The notes under the pieces are model-generated. The model saw nothing but the letters and a program-made list of their open reading frames with translations, was not told the origin of the DNA and did no database searches. The position numbers were made by a program, and so were the translations under genes. A stretch of DNA of 64,000 nucleotides from Clostridia bacterium (GTDB taxonomy: Bacteria; Bacillota; Clostridia; Oscillospirales; CAG-272): the NCBI GenBank assembly GCA_017452525.1, contig JAFTMG010000008.1:1-64000 (forward strand), in the 5' to 3' direction. Position 1 is the first letter of the stretch. Each line of letters opens with the position of its first letter. Positions 52,150 to 60,174 of the stretch are shown piece after piece.

Positions 52150-52195
52150 AGACGAAAAGAAGGCACCCGCCGCGGCGGGTGCCTTCTTTTCGTCT
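52150..52195. terminator. Bidirectional terminator between the SLOG and CNNM genes
   Basis: A 46-base perfect palindrome centred at 52172/52173, ending in TCTTTTCGTCT. The inner 22 bases equal those of the hisS terminator. Confidence 0.92.
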
Positions 52196-52200
52196 ATATA

Positions 52201-53559
52201 TCAATCTTCGCTTTTCTCTTTGTTTTTCTTGAACAATCCTTTTTCTTCGGATTCTTCCTCGGCTTCCTCGCGGATCACGCGTACCGTTGCCTTTTCGATA
52301 CGGTGCTCGGCAATATGGTTGACCGTGATGTGCAGAGAATGGGTCTCCAGCTCAAAGGTCTCGCCGTCATCGGGGATCGAGCCATAGATGCTGAAGACGA
52401 AGCCGCCGAAGGTATCGTATTCCTCGGTGGGCAGCTCCATGCCGAACAGCTCCTGCGCCTCCTTGAGGGGAAGCAGACCGGAGACCTCCCAGATATCCTC
52501 CTCTTGCTGGATCGCTTCTTCGTTTTCCGTTTCCTCCAGCTCACCCACCAATTGCTCCACAAGGTCGAAAATGGTGACAATGCCGAAGAATCCGCCGTAT
52601 TCATCCAAAACCACCGCGATCTTGCTGTGGTCTTTTTTCATTTTACGGAACAGAACGTCGGCTCCGAGTGACTCGGGGATAAAATAGGGGGGCTTGAGGG
52701 CATTTTTGCGGATGTTTTCGATGGAACGGTCCTTGAGCGCGTAGTAATCGTGGACATCCAGAATACCCAACAGCTGGTCGGGGGTGCCTTCACACACGGG
52801 ATAGTGGGAATGTCTGGTTTCGGTGATCAGCGCCTCCCACTGCTCCGCGGTATCCTCTACGTCGAGGATGTCCACGTCGGTGCGGTGTGTGGCAAACTCC
52901 GCCACGGCGGTGTCGTCGAAATCAAAGACGTTCTGAATGAATTCCTGTTCCTCGGTGTCAATGGCGCCGCTTTGATGACCGGTATCGACCATCAGACGGA
53001 TGTCCTCCTCGCTGACCTCTTCCTCATTCTGGTTGGGGTCAATCCCAAACATACGGAGGACGACGTTGGTGGAGACGGAGAGAAACCATACCACCGGCGC
53101 GAACAGCTTGGAGATGAAGGAGAGGGGAGTGGCAAGTCCAAGTGCCAGACCTTCTGCTTTTTTCATGGCGATTCGCTTGGGAACAAGCTCGCCAAGCACC
53201 AGCGTAAAGTAGGAGAGGATCAGCGTGACCACAACGACCGCGATGGAATTCAGCACGGCGGGGTTGATGTTCCAGCCCCAGCGGAGAGCCTGATCGACCA
53301 AAAGGGATGCGAAGTTGTCCGCAGCAAACGCACTTCCCAAAAAGCCCGAAAGGGTAATGGCGACCTGAATGGTGGCAAGGAAGCGCTCGGGTTGGTCGGT
53401 CAGCTTGGTCAGTCTGACCGCTTTTTTGTCGCCCTTTTCGGCGGCGGCGGACATTTTTGTTTTGTTGACAGATAAGATCGCGATCTCCGCGCAGGCGAAG
53501 ATGGCATTGAGCAGGATCAGAAATGCTTGCAAAAGTAATTGCAATATGAATGTTGTCAT
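52201..53559 (-). CDS. CNNM/CorC-HlyC family transporter with CBS domains
   Basis: 452 residues. Layout: CNNM membrane domain with four hydrophobic segments (residues ~1-165, including AEIAILSVNKTKM and SYFTLVLGELVPKRIAMKKAE), a CBS pair (~205-330, with GILDVHDYY and FGIVTIFDLVEQLVGE), and a CorC_HlyC transporter-associated domain (~350-430). Family members are magnesium or cobalt efflux or transport proteins; older names say hemolysin. TAGGAG lies ~6 bases before the ATG at 53559. A 31-codon acidic reading frame with a strong ribosome site lies just upstream on the same transcript. The C-terminus is charged and Lys/Glu-rich. Confidence 0.9.
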   Translation of the reverse strand: MTTFILQLLLQAFLILLNAIFACAEIAILSVNKTKMSAAAEKGDKKAVRLTKLTDQPERFLATIQVAITLSGFLGSAFAADNFASLLVDQALRWGWNINPAVLNSIAVVVVTLILSYFTLVLGELVPKRIAMKKAEGLALGLATPLSFISKLFAPVVWFLSVSTNVVLRMFGIDPNQNEEEVSEEDIRLMVDTGHQSGAIDTEEQEFIQNVFDFDDTAVAEFATHRTDVDILDVEDTAEQWEALITETRHSHYPVCEGTPDQLLGILDVHDYYALKDRSIENIRKNALKPPYFIPESLGADVLFRKMKKDHSKIAVVLDEYGGFFGIVTIFDLVEQLVGELEETENEEAIQQEEDIWEVSGLLPLKEAQELFGMELPTEEYDTFGGFVFSIYGSIPDDGETFELETHSLHITVNHIAEHRIEKATVRVIREEAEEESEEKGLFKKNKEKSED

Positions 53560-53615
53560 GATAAACTCCTATGTAATGAATAAAGTGTGAAAAATACGTG
53601 AGAGCTTATCGGAGA

Positions 53616-53711
53616 TCAACACAGGATCCTGCGGTAGCGGATGGCGAGCATAATACAGTGGTGGGTGGTTCGATCGTCGTCGCTACTGTCGTCACTGTCT
53701 GTGGCGTTCAT
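53616..53711 (-). CDS. Acidic leader peptide (31 codons) upstream of the CNNM gene
   Basis: The ATG at 53711-53709 is preceded by AGGAGG with 6-base spacing, one of the best ribosome sites in the window. The frame is 31 sense codons ending in TGA at 53616. Residues 5-13 are DSDDSSDDD, followed by RTTHHC (14-19), a short hydrophobic stretch (IMLAI) and RYRRILC at the end. The stop is 56 bases before the CNNM start, and both share the promoter at 53768-53796. Acidic leader peptides that sense low magnesium through ribosome destabilisation are known for mgtA/mgtC in enterobacteria; a comparable role here is inference. It could instead be a small functional protein. Confidence 0.6.
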   Translation of the reverse strand: MNATDSDDSSDDDRTTHHCIMLAIRYRRILC

Positions 53712-53767
53712 GTTTTTCCTCCTTTTCATCTGCTTCGGTCATGCTACCCGAAGGTAAATCAACATTG

Positions 53768-53796
53768 ATTTTAGCATATTTGTGATGCAAAGTCAA
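53768..53796 (-). promoter_or_regulatory. Promoter of the leader peptide and CNNM gene
   Basis: Minus-strand TTGACT (53796-53791) and TAAAAT (53773-53768), 17-base spacer. Just downstream in the leader, CTTCGG / CCGAAG (53733-53738, 53747-53752) can form a small hairpin before the ribosome site of the leader peptide. Confidence 0.7.
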
Positions 53797-53845
53797 TGGA
53801 CAAAAAGCGCATTTTGTGGGAATTTTGAAAGCTTGCCTCCGCAAC

Positions 53846-53874
53846 TTGACAACAACTTGATTTTGTGATACTAT
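53846..53874 (+). promoter_or_regulatory. Candidate promoter of the LRR-SPFH-ATPase operon
   Basis: TTGACA (53846-53851) with TACTAT (53869-53874) at 17 bases; a better -10 hexamer TATAAT (53874-53879) lies at a longer distance, so the exact -10 is uncertain. Confidence 0.55.
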
Positions 53875-53917
53875 ATAATATAATGATAACTATGTCCTCA
53901 AAGGAGGAATGAATTGT

Positions 53918-55195
53918 ATGAAATGCAAGAAAATTCCATATTTGATCGTGCTGATTCTGGTGTTTGCCTGCCTTCTGTGCATCGGCGGATGCGGCATGGG
54001 CGGGGAACCGGAATACGCGCTGCTCTCCACGGGAAACGTTTCCGCGGACGGCACGTTTACCTACAACGTGTATGAAAACCGCACGGCGGTGATCACCGGC
54101 GGCACGGCAAACGACGTCTGCCTGACCATTCCCGCCATGATCGACGGCTATCCCGTGGTGGAGATCGGGGACGATGCCTTTGCCGGCAACACCTCCATCG
54201 GCTATCTGGTGCTGGGCGAGAACGTGCGCAAGATCTCCTTTGCCGCCTTCAACGGCTGTCAGGCACTTATCCGTGTGGATGCCACCCCGGCGTTGCGCGT
54301 GGTGGGAAGCGGTGCCTTTGGCGGTTGTACCGCTCTTTGCGAGATCGTGGGGGCGACCAAACTGGAGAGTATCGATGAGTCTGCCTTTTTCCAGTGTACC
54401 TCTCTGATCAAGGCGCCTCTGCCCGAAACGCTTCGCACCGTCGGATCTCAGGCGTTTTACGGTTGCTCCTCACTGACCGAGATCGCTCTGCCCGCCAAGA
54501 TCGAGTCCTTGGGTGACGGCGTGTTCGGCTTTTGTGAGTCTCTCTGCCGCGTGGATCTGGGCGGTCTGACGTATCTGCCCGAAAACACCTTCCAGCGATG
54601 CACCTCCCTTTGCAAGATCGAGATCGGAAAGAGCGTGACTGCCATTGGCGAGAGTGCTTTCCGCGGATGCTTCGCTCTCTCCGAGATCACGGGTGCCAAA
54701 AACGTAAGCAACGTGGGCTACTGTGTCTTTGAGGAGACGGCGTGGCTGGATGAGCAGACCGACGAGTTCGTGCTGTTCGGCAAGGGAATTCTCCTTCGCT
54801 ATAACGGCAGCAGCACCGAGGTGACGGTGCCGCGCGGCGTCAGTATGATCGCCGAGGCGTTTTGCGATAACGATACCGTCAAGAGCATCACGGTGCCCGC
54901 AGGGGTAACTAAGATCGGCTCGGCGGCATTCAGCGGCTGCGGACAGCTCAGCCGCGTGGTCCTCGGGAAAAACGTAACGGAGATCGCGGACACCGCCTTT
55001 GCAAGCTGCTCGGCGCTTTCCTACGTCTATCTGCCCAAGTCGCTGACCTATATCGGCAACAGCGCCTTCAACGGTTGCCTCCTTCTTTCCACCGTTTCCT
55101 ACGGCGGTTCCGCCCGTGATTGGGCAAAGATCACGGTGGAGAACGGTAACACGCCCCTCGCTCTGGCAGAGCTTGCCACCGGAAAGAAGGCATGA
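53918..55195 (+). CDS. BspA-type leucine-rich-repeat lipoprotein (first of two)
   Basis: 425 residues. Signal peptide ending CIGGC (lipid Cys near 27), a linker, then about ten LRR_5-type repeats of ~23 residues with the signature IGxxAFxxCxxLxxVxL (for example VVEIGDDAFAGNTSIGYLVL, VGSQAFYGCSSLTEIAL, IGSAAFSGCGQLSRVVL), ending in a SYGGSARDW cap. The family is exported and often binds proteins or surfaces. AAGGAGG with 10-base spacing sets the start at 53918. First gene of a co-directional run of seven genes. Confidence 0.9.
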   Translation: MKCKKIPYLIVLILVFACLLCIGGCGMGGEPEYALLSTGNVSADGTFTYNVYENRTAVITGGTANDVCLTIPAMIDGYPVVEIGDDAFAGNTSIGYLVLGENVRKISFAAFNGCQALIRVDATPALRVVGSGAFGGCTALCEIVGATKLESIDESAFFQCTSLIKAPLPETLRTVGSQAFYGCSSLTEIALPAKIESLGDGVFGFCESLCRVDLGGLTYLPENTFQRCTSLCKIEIGKSVTAIGESAFRGCFALSEITGAKNVSNVGYCVFEETAWLDEQTDEFVLFGKGILLRYNGSSTEVTVPRGVSMIAEAFCDNDTVKSITVPAGVTKIGSAAFSGCGQLSRVVLGKNVTEIADTAFASCSALSYVYLPKSLTYIGNSAFNGCLLLSTVSYGGSARDWAKITVENGNTPLALAELATGKKA

Positions 55196-55209
55196 GCCAC
55201 TTCCATTTC

Positions 55210-55247
55210 GCTCCCACGGGAGCAAAAACCTTGTCCGCGCGGCGGAC
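55210..55247 (+). promoter_or_regulatory. Two small hairpins between the LRR genes
   Basis: GCTCCC / GGGAGC (55210-55215, 55218-55223) and GTCCGC / GCGGAC (55233-55238, 55242-55247). Neither has a U-tract, so they are more likely mRNA stability or processing elements than terminators. Confidence 0.4.
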
Positions 55248-55267
55248 AGAAAGGTACGGTCTGTTTT

Positions 55268-56296
55268 ATGAATAAGAGAACGATACTCCACACCATCTCA
55301 CTGCTGCTCGCGACGGCACTTCTCGCCCTTTCCACGGTCGGGTGTGCGGTGGGTATGGCAGAGGCGGTCGTCTTTCCCGTCCGACAGGTAGAAGGGGAAG
55401 CGACGTATACCTTCGGCAGCTACACCTATCAGATCTTTGACGACGGCACGCTGATGATCGTGGAATACAGCGGCAGCGAGCCTGATGTGGTCATTCCCGA
55501 CACCATCGACGGGAAAACGGTCACCGCCATCGGCTACGCCGCCTTTATGAGCAACGGGACGTTGCAGTCGGTCAAGCTGAACGCAAGTCTGGAAACCATT
55601 GAGCCCTACGCCTTCGCCGCCTGCACGGCGCTGACACAGGTCACCTTCGGCAAGAATCTTTGGCGGATCGGTGAGTTTGCCTTCAGCGAGACCCCGTGGC
55701 TGGTGGGCAAAACGGAGGATTTCGTCATCGTCAGTGACGGTATCCTGCTGGCATATCAGGGAAGCAGTAACGACGTGGTCATTCCCGAGGAGGTCAAGCA
55801 TATCTCGGCGGCGTTTGCCATGCATCCCTCGTTGGTCAGCGTGGAGATGGGCGAGAACGTGCTGACGGTGGGCGATTATGCCTTCTCCTTTATCCCCACG
55901 CTGCGCCGCGTGGTGCTGGGACCCAACGTGCGCAGCATCGGCGCCTACGCCTTCGACGGTTGTACTTATCTGCCGAGCATCACCATTCCCGACCGCGTGG
56001 AGACGATCGGGGATTACGCCTTCAACGAATGCAATTATCTGATGGACGTCCGTATGGGCGCCTCGGTGCGCGAGATCGGGCAGTATGCCTTCAAATATTG
56101 CTCACGACTTCTGTATCTGACACTCCCCGCCACGCTGGAGAGAGTAGCAGGCTACGCCTTTGCCGACTGTTATTCACTCTCCCTTGTCTTTTACGGCGGC
56201 AGCGAGACGCAGTGGGAGGCGCTTGGGCTGGACGGTAGTAACGTCAGCCTGAAGGAGGCACATACGATTTATGAAAGCAATGGAGGAAACCGATGA
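55268..56296 (+). CDS. BspA-type leucine-rich-repeat lipoprotein (second of two)
   Basis: 342 residues. Signal peptide ending STVGC (Cys26). After a beta-rich spacer (TYTFGSYTYQIFDDGTLMIVEY), LRR_5 repeats run to the end (AIGYAAFMSNGTLQSVKL, IGAYAFDGCTYLPSITI, IGQYAFKYCSRLLYLTL), closing in FYGGSETQW like the first LRR gene, so the pair are paralogues. GAAAGGTACGG lies before the ATG, a moderate ribosome site. Its last 4 bases are the start of the next gene (ATGA), so it is translationally tied to the SPFH series. Confidence 0.9.
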   Translation: MNKRTILHTISLLLATALLALSTVGCAVGMAEAVVFPVRQVEGEATYTFGSYTYQIFDDGTLMIVEYSGSEPDVVIPDTIDGKTVTAIGYAAFMSNGTLQSVKLNASLETIEPYAFAACTALTQVTFGKNLWRIGEFAFSETPWLVGKTEDFVIVSDGILLAYQGSSNDVVIPEEVKHISAAFAMHPSLVSVEMGENVLTVGDYAFSFIPTLRRVVLGPNVRSIGAYAFDGCTYLPSITIPDRVETIGDYAFNECNYLMDVRMGASVREIGQYAFKYCSRLLYLTLPATLERVAGYAFADCYSLSLVFYGGSETQWEALGLDGSNVSLKEAHTIYESNGGNR

Positions 56297-58095
56297 AACA
56301 AGCCGTTCGTAAAAAAGGGCTGATGCCGTTGCTGTTATCCGCGTTGCTGCTGCTGGCATCCGCGATCGCCTTTTTCGTTTTTTATTTTCTGACGCGCTAT
56401 CTCGCCTTTTACCTGATGGCGCTGATCATTCTCCTTCCCACCGCGGTCTATACCGTTCTGATCCCCATCGGTCTGCTGCGCAACCGCGAGCCGGAGGAGA
56501 TCGACGGCGCGGAGAGCGGGCAGGGAGAAGAGAACGGCGCGGAAGAGCCGCCGAAGGGCAAGGAAAAGAGCGCGCGCCTTCTGAGGAGACTGTGCAAGAG
56601 TATATCCCGCCTGATGCGCCGCTTTGAGGGCTTCCTCTACCGCCGCCGTTTCTGGCTGATCACGTTGCCCATGCTTGCCTCCCTTGGCGTGACACATCTG
56701 CTTTTCTGGTCCATGCGGGGAAGGCTGACCTCCGTCTACCGCATCAGCTACGTCATCCCCGTGGTGATGCTGATCCTCTTCCTCGTCTATATCGTCTTTG
56801 ACAAATGGTGCAAATACGCGGAGACGGACGGCGAGTATTTCGCCGCCGTGCTGAGAGATCTGCGTTCCGCTCTGGGTGTGACGCGATTTGCCATCCTGCT
56901 GACTTTGGTGGTCGTAGTCATCCGTCTGCTGGGCTTTTACGAGCTGCAGAAGTGGATCGTGATCGCCATGTACGTGATCTTCGTATACGAGACCTTCTTC
57001 ATGCTGCTTTCCTTCGGCGTGCGCGCCTTGCGGCGAGAGCTGACCGAAGCGCCCGACCTTGCCATTCCCATGCCGCAACTGCTGGGAAATGCCCACGAGC
57101 TGGGCGTGTTGTCCTATCTGGAGGAGAACACCGGCATTACCATGCGCTCTCTCTGGAGTATCCGCTTTATCAAAATGCTTCTGCCGTATACCGTCGTGTT
57201 CGGCTGTCTGATCCTGTGGTTCGCCACGGGGCTGATCCAGATCCAATCTCATCAGCAGGGCGCGGTCTACCGCTTCGGCAAGCTACGGGAGAATATGCTG
57301 GAGCCGGGCATCCATATGACCCTGCCGTGGCCCATGGACCGCGTGGAGGTCTACGATACCGATACCGTTCGCAAGGTCACCATCGGTTATAAATCCACCG
57401 AGGCAAGCGACAATACCTGGACGGGCAATCACGGCAATTCCGAGTACAAGCTGCTTCTCGGCAGTGGAGACGAGGTCATTTCCATCAATCTTCGTCTGGA
57501 ATACCGCATTGGCGATCTGGGAGATTATTTGCGGAGCAGCGCCGCTCCCGACAAGCTACTGGAGGCGAAGGCGTATGAGCTGGTGATAGATCATACCATC
57601 AACGCCGATCTGGAGACCCTGCTGGCGGTGGACAGAAGCGCCTTTGCCGCCGATTTCCACAGCGACCTGAACGCGTTGCTGGCGGATTACCGCACCGGCA
57701 TCGAGGTCGTCAGCGTGGTGCTGGAGAGTATTCACCCGCCGGTGGAGATCGCATCGGTCTATCAGGGTGTGGTCAGCGCCGAGATCCAGGCGGATCGGAT
57801 GCTGCTGGAGGCGGAAGCCCGTGCGGCGGTGACCCTTGCCGAGGCGCAGGGCTCCTATGACACGGCAGTCAGCACGGCGACCGCGGCGCAGTACAGTCAG
57901 ATCGCGCAGGCGCGCGCCGACGTGGCGGAATTTATGGCAAGCGTATCCGCAGACAATGCGTATGCTGACGCTTACCGCTACTATAAGTATCTGAACGCCA
58001 TGGGCAAGGCGTACAACAACGCCCGCCTGGTCATTGTGGGTGAGGGTGTCAATACCGCAAATCTGATTTTAGGCAGTCCGGTGCTGAGCAAATGA
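56293..58095 (+). CDS. SPFH-domain protein with polytopic N-terminus (HflK-like)
   Basis: 600 residues. About seven hydrophobic segments (residues ~9-33, 37-60, 117-137, 150-172, 195-215, 222-245, 288-312) precede an SPFH domain from ~315. That domain has GAVYRFGKLRENMLEPGIHMTLPWPMDRVEVYD, close to HflK, and a coiled Ala/Glu-rich stretch near 500-545. HflK and HflC form membrane rings that regulate the FtsH protease in other bacteria; here ftsH is not linked. HflK normally has one membrane segment, so this version is unusual. GGAGG lies ~7 bases before the ATG, which overlaps the LRR stop. Confidence 0.85.
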   Translation: MKQAVRKKGLMPLLLSALLLLASAIAFFVFYFLTRYLAFYLMALIILLPTAVYTVLIPIGLLRNREPEEIDGAESGQGEENGAEEPPKGKEKSARLLRRLCKSISRLMRRFEGFLYRRRFWLITLPMLASLGVTHLLFWSMRGRLTSVYRISYVIPVVMLILFLVYIVFDKWCKYAETDGEYFAAVLRDLRSALGVTRFAILLTLVVVVIRLLGFYELQKWIVIAMYVIFVYETFFMLLSFGVRALRRELTEAPDLAIPMPQLLGNAHELGVLSYLEENTGITMRSLWSIRFIKMLLPYTVVFGCLILWFATGLIQIQSHQQGAVYRFGKLRENMLEPGIHMTLPWPMDRVEVYDTDTVRKVTIGYKSTEASDNTWTGNHGNSEYKLLLGSGDEVISINLRLEYRIGDLGDYLRSSAAPDKLLEAKAYELVIDHTINADLETLLAVDRSAFAADFHSDLNALLADYRTGIEVVSVVLESIHPPVEIASVYQGVVSAEIQADRMLLEAEARAAVTLAEAQGSYDTAVSTATAAQYSQIAQARADVAEFMASVSADNAYADAYRYYKYLNAMGKAYNNARLVIVGEGVNTANLILGSPVLSK

Positions 58096-58125
58096 GCGGA
58101 CCGGAGGAAAGGATAACCAAGCGAA

Positions 58126-59217
58126 ATGAGTACAGAAGCACGTATTGAAAAGAAAAAGGATCGCGTGCGGGAGAAGAGACAAAAGTCTTCGCTACCCATG
58201 CAGATCATGAAATATGCGGTCGCCCTTTTGCTGATTGCGGTATTGGTCTATTTTGGCTTTACCACCGAGGTGCGCGAGGGCAATTGCGCGGTCATTCTCC
58301 GATTTGGTGCCGTCCGTGAGCAGATCACGGAGGCAGGTCTCTATTTCCGCCTGCCGTGGCCCTTTGAAACGGTCGTGACCTACGATGACCGACTGCAATA
58401 TCTGGAGTCCGACTTTTTGGAGACGACCACCAAGGATAAGCGCAATGTGATCCTGCAGTCCTACGTGATCTGGGAGATCGGAGATCCCGTTCTTTACCAC
58501 AACAGCGTGGGCTCGCAGGGCAAGGTGGATTCTTACATCAAGGACCAGATCTTCAGCGCCACCAACAGCGTGTTGGGTGCCTACGATCTGACAGCGCTGG
58601 TCTCGCTGGAGGCAGAGCAGCTTCGCATCGACGAGATCCAGGATCAGATCCACCGTCGCCTGCGCGACAATTGCGCCAAAAACTACGGTATTACCGTGAC
58701 CGACGTTTCCATTCTGCGCCTCTCTCTGCCCGAGACCAACCTGCAGGCGGTATTTGAGCAGATGAAGGCAGACAGACAGAAGGATATTGATACCATCCTT
58801 GCCAACGCCCAGACGGAGGCGAACAAGATCGTGACCGATGCCGACGTGGAGGCATCGCAGATCATTGCGGGCGGTCAGACCGCCGCCGCCGAGATCAAGG
58901 CAAAGACCGAGACCGAGGTCGCGCGGATCTATGCCGAGGCGCAGGCAGCCAATATCGAGCTGTATCGATTCCTCAAGGAGCTTGACACCATCACCGCCTC
59001 GGTGGGCGAGGGAACGATGATGATCGTCAAGGCGAACGAATACCCCTTCAGCGTACTGACACAGTACGGTGATCTGCTGACCGATGAGTCCAACGAAACG
59101 GTGGTCAAGGATCTGAACTATATTCTGGAGCGCCTGCCCGAGAAGGACAGACAAGCGCTGATCGACGCCATCTATGCCCTGATGAAGGAGGCAGAGAAGA
59201 GCGGGGGTGCTTCCTGA
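58126..59217 (+). CDS. SPFH-domain protein (HflC-like)
   Basis: 363 residues. Basic N-terminal tail (KKKDRVREKRQKS), one membrane segment (~28-45), then the SPFH domain with GNCAVILRFGAVREQITEAGLYFRLPWPFETVVTYDDR and a long helical part rich in Ala, Glu and Gln (~215-285), typical of HflC. It should oligomerise with the other two SPFH proteins. GGAGGAAAGG lies ahead of the ATG, with 15-17 bases spacing. The stop overlaps the next start as TGATG (59215-59219). Confidence 0.9.
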   Translation: MSTEARIEKKKDRVREKRQKSSLPMQIMKYAVALLLIAVLVYFGFTTEVREGNCAVILRFGAVREQITEAGLYFRLPWPFETVVTYDDRLQYLESDFLETTTKDKRNVILQSYVIWEIGDPVLYHNSVGSQGKVDSYIKDQIFSATNSVLGAYDLTALVSLEAEQLRIDEIQDQIHRRLRDNCAKNYGITVTDVSILRLSLPETNLQAVFEQMKADRQKDIDTILANAQTEANKIVTDADVEASQIIAGGQTAAAEIKAKTETEVARIYAEAQAANIELYRFLKELDTITASVGEGTMMIVKANEYPFSVLTQYGDLLTDESNETVVKDLNYILERLPEKDRQALIDAIYALMKEAEKSGGAS

Positions 59218-60161
59218 TGAGGAAAAAGAAGAATCACGTCTTTGCCGACATCCTGCAGACCGTCACCCGCTATTTTCTGGTGTTGGTTGCCGCCGTTGTA
59301 CTGATGATCGCCTTTTCGGGTGTTCGTGTGGTCAAGAGCGGCGAGGTGGCGCTGATCCTGCGCTTCGGCAAGCTGGTGGGAAACACCTATGAGGATCAGG
59401 TCCATGAGCCGGGACTTCTGTTTGCTTTCCCCTATATCATCGACGAGGTCATCACCGTGCCCACGGGCAACGTGATGGAGCAGGTGGTCACCACCCACTA
59501 TACCTCCGGCCCCATGACGTCTCTGAGAAGTAACGGCTATGTGATCACGGGGGACCAGAATATCGCCATTATCAGCGCGTCGGTGAAATACGTTGTGTCC
59601 GACCCGGTGGCATACGCCCTGCATATCAAGAACATTCCCGATACCATCAACGCCTTTGTCAGCACCGCCATGGTCAACGAGGCGGCGGGACTTTCGGTGG
59701 ATGAGCTGCTCACCAGCGGCAAGGATGACTTTGCGCGCGCCGTCATGGAGCGGGCGCAGGCAAAGCTGAGTGCCATTGAGGCGGGGATCACTATCGGAAC
59801 GGTGGAGCTGACCAACGTATCCATGCCGGAGGAGGTGCGTGACACCTACGAAATGGTTAATTCCGCCGCCGTTTCGGCAAGTACCCAGATCGAACAGGCA
59901 AAGCAATACCGCGAAAACCTGCTTCCGCAGGCGAGAGCGCAGGCAGACACGCTGGTTGCGGAAGCCAATTCGCTTTATTCCAATTCGGTTGCCGCCGCCA
60001 ATGCCGATCTGGCAGAGTTCTGGGGTGTGCTGGATGAATATCGGAGCAATGCCGATCTGGTCCGTACCCGCATTTACAGCGCTAAGGTATCCGAGATCCT
60101 TGCCAAGATCGAAAAGATCCACATCGTGCAGGATGGGGATACCAAGATATTTATTCCGTGA
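59217..60161 (+). CDS. Third SPFH-domain protein (HflC/HflK-like)
   Basis: 314 residues. One membrane segment (~18-36), then GEVALILRFGKLVGNTYEDQVHEPGLLFAFPYIIDEV, the SPFH entry pattern, and a helical coiled region (~215-300). The core differs from the second SPFH protein, so it is not a recent duplicate. Three SPFH genes in a row is uncommon; HflK-HflC pairs are usual. Start TGATG overlaps the previous stop. The P-type ATPase gene begins 13 bases after its stop. Confidence 0.88.
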   Translation: MRKKKNHVFADILQTVTRYFLVLVAAVVLMIAFSGVRVVKSGEVALILRFGKLVGNTYEDQVHEPGLLFAFPYIIDEVITVPTGNVMEQVVTTHYTSGPMTSLRSNGYVITGDQNIAIISASVKYVVSDPVAYALHIKNIPDTINAFVSTAMVNEAAGLSVDELLTSGKDDFARAVMERAQAKLSAIEAGITIGTVELTNVSMPEEVRDTYEMVNSAAVSASTQIEQAKQYRENLLPQARAQADTLVAEANSLYSNSVAAANADLAEFWGVLDEYRSNADLVRTRIYSAKVSEILAKIEKIHIVQDGDTKIFIP

Positions 60162-60174
60162 GAGGAGGACAGAT

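Noticed and set aside
53560..53768. Magnesium (M-box) or manganese (yybP-ykoY) riboswitch ahead of the CNNM gene
   Set aside because: The leader is short, mostly occupied by the small acidic frame, and lacks the conserved cores I know for these classes.
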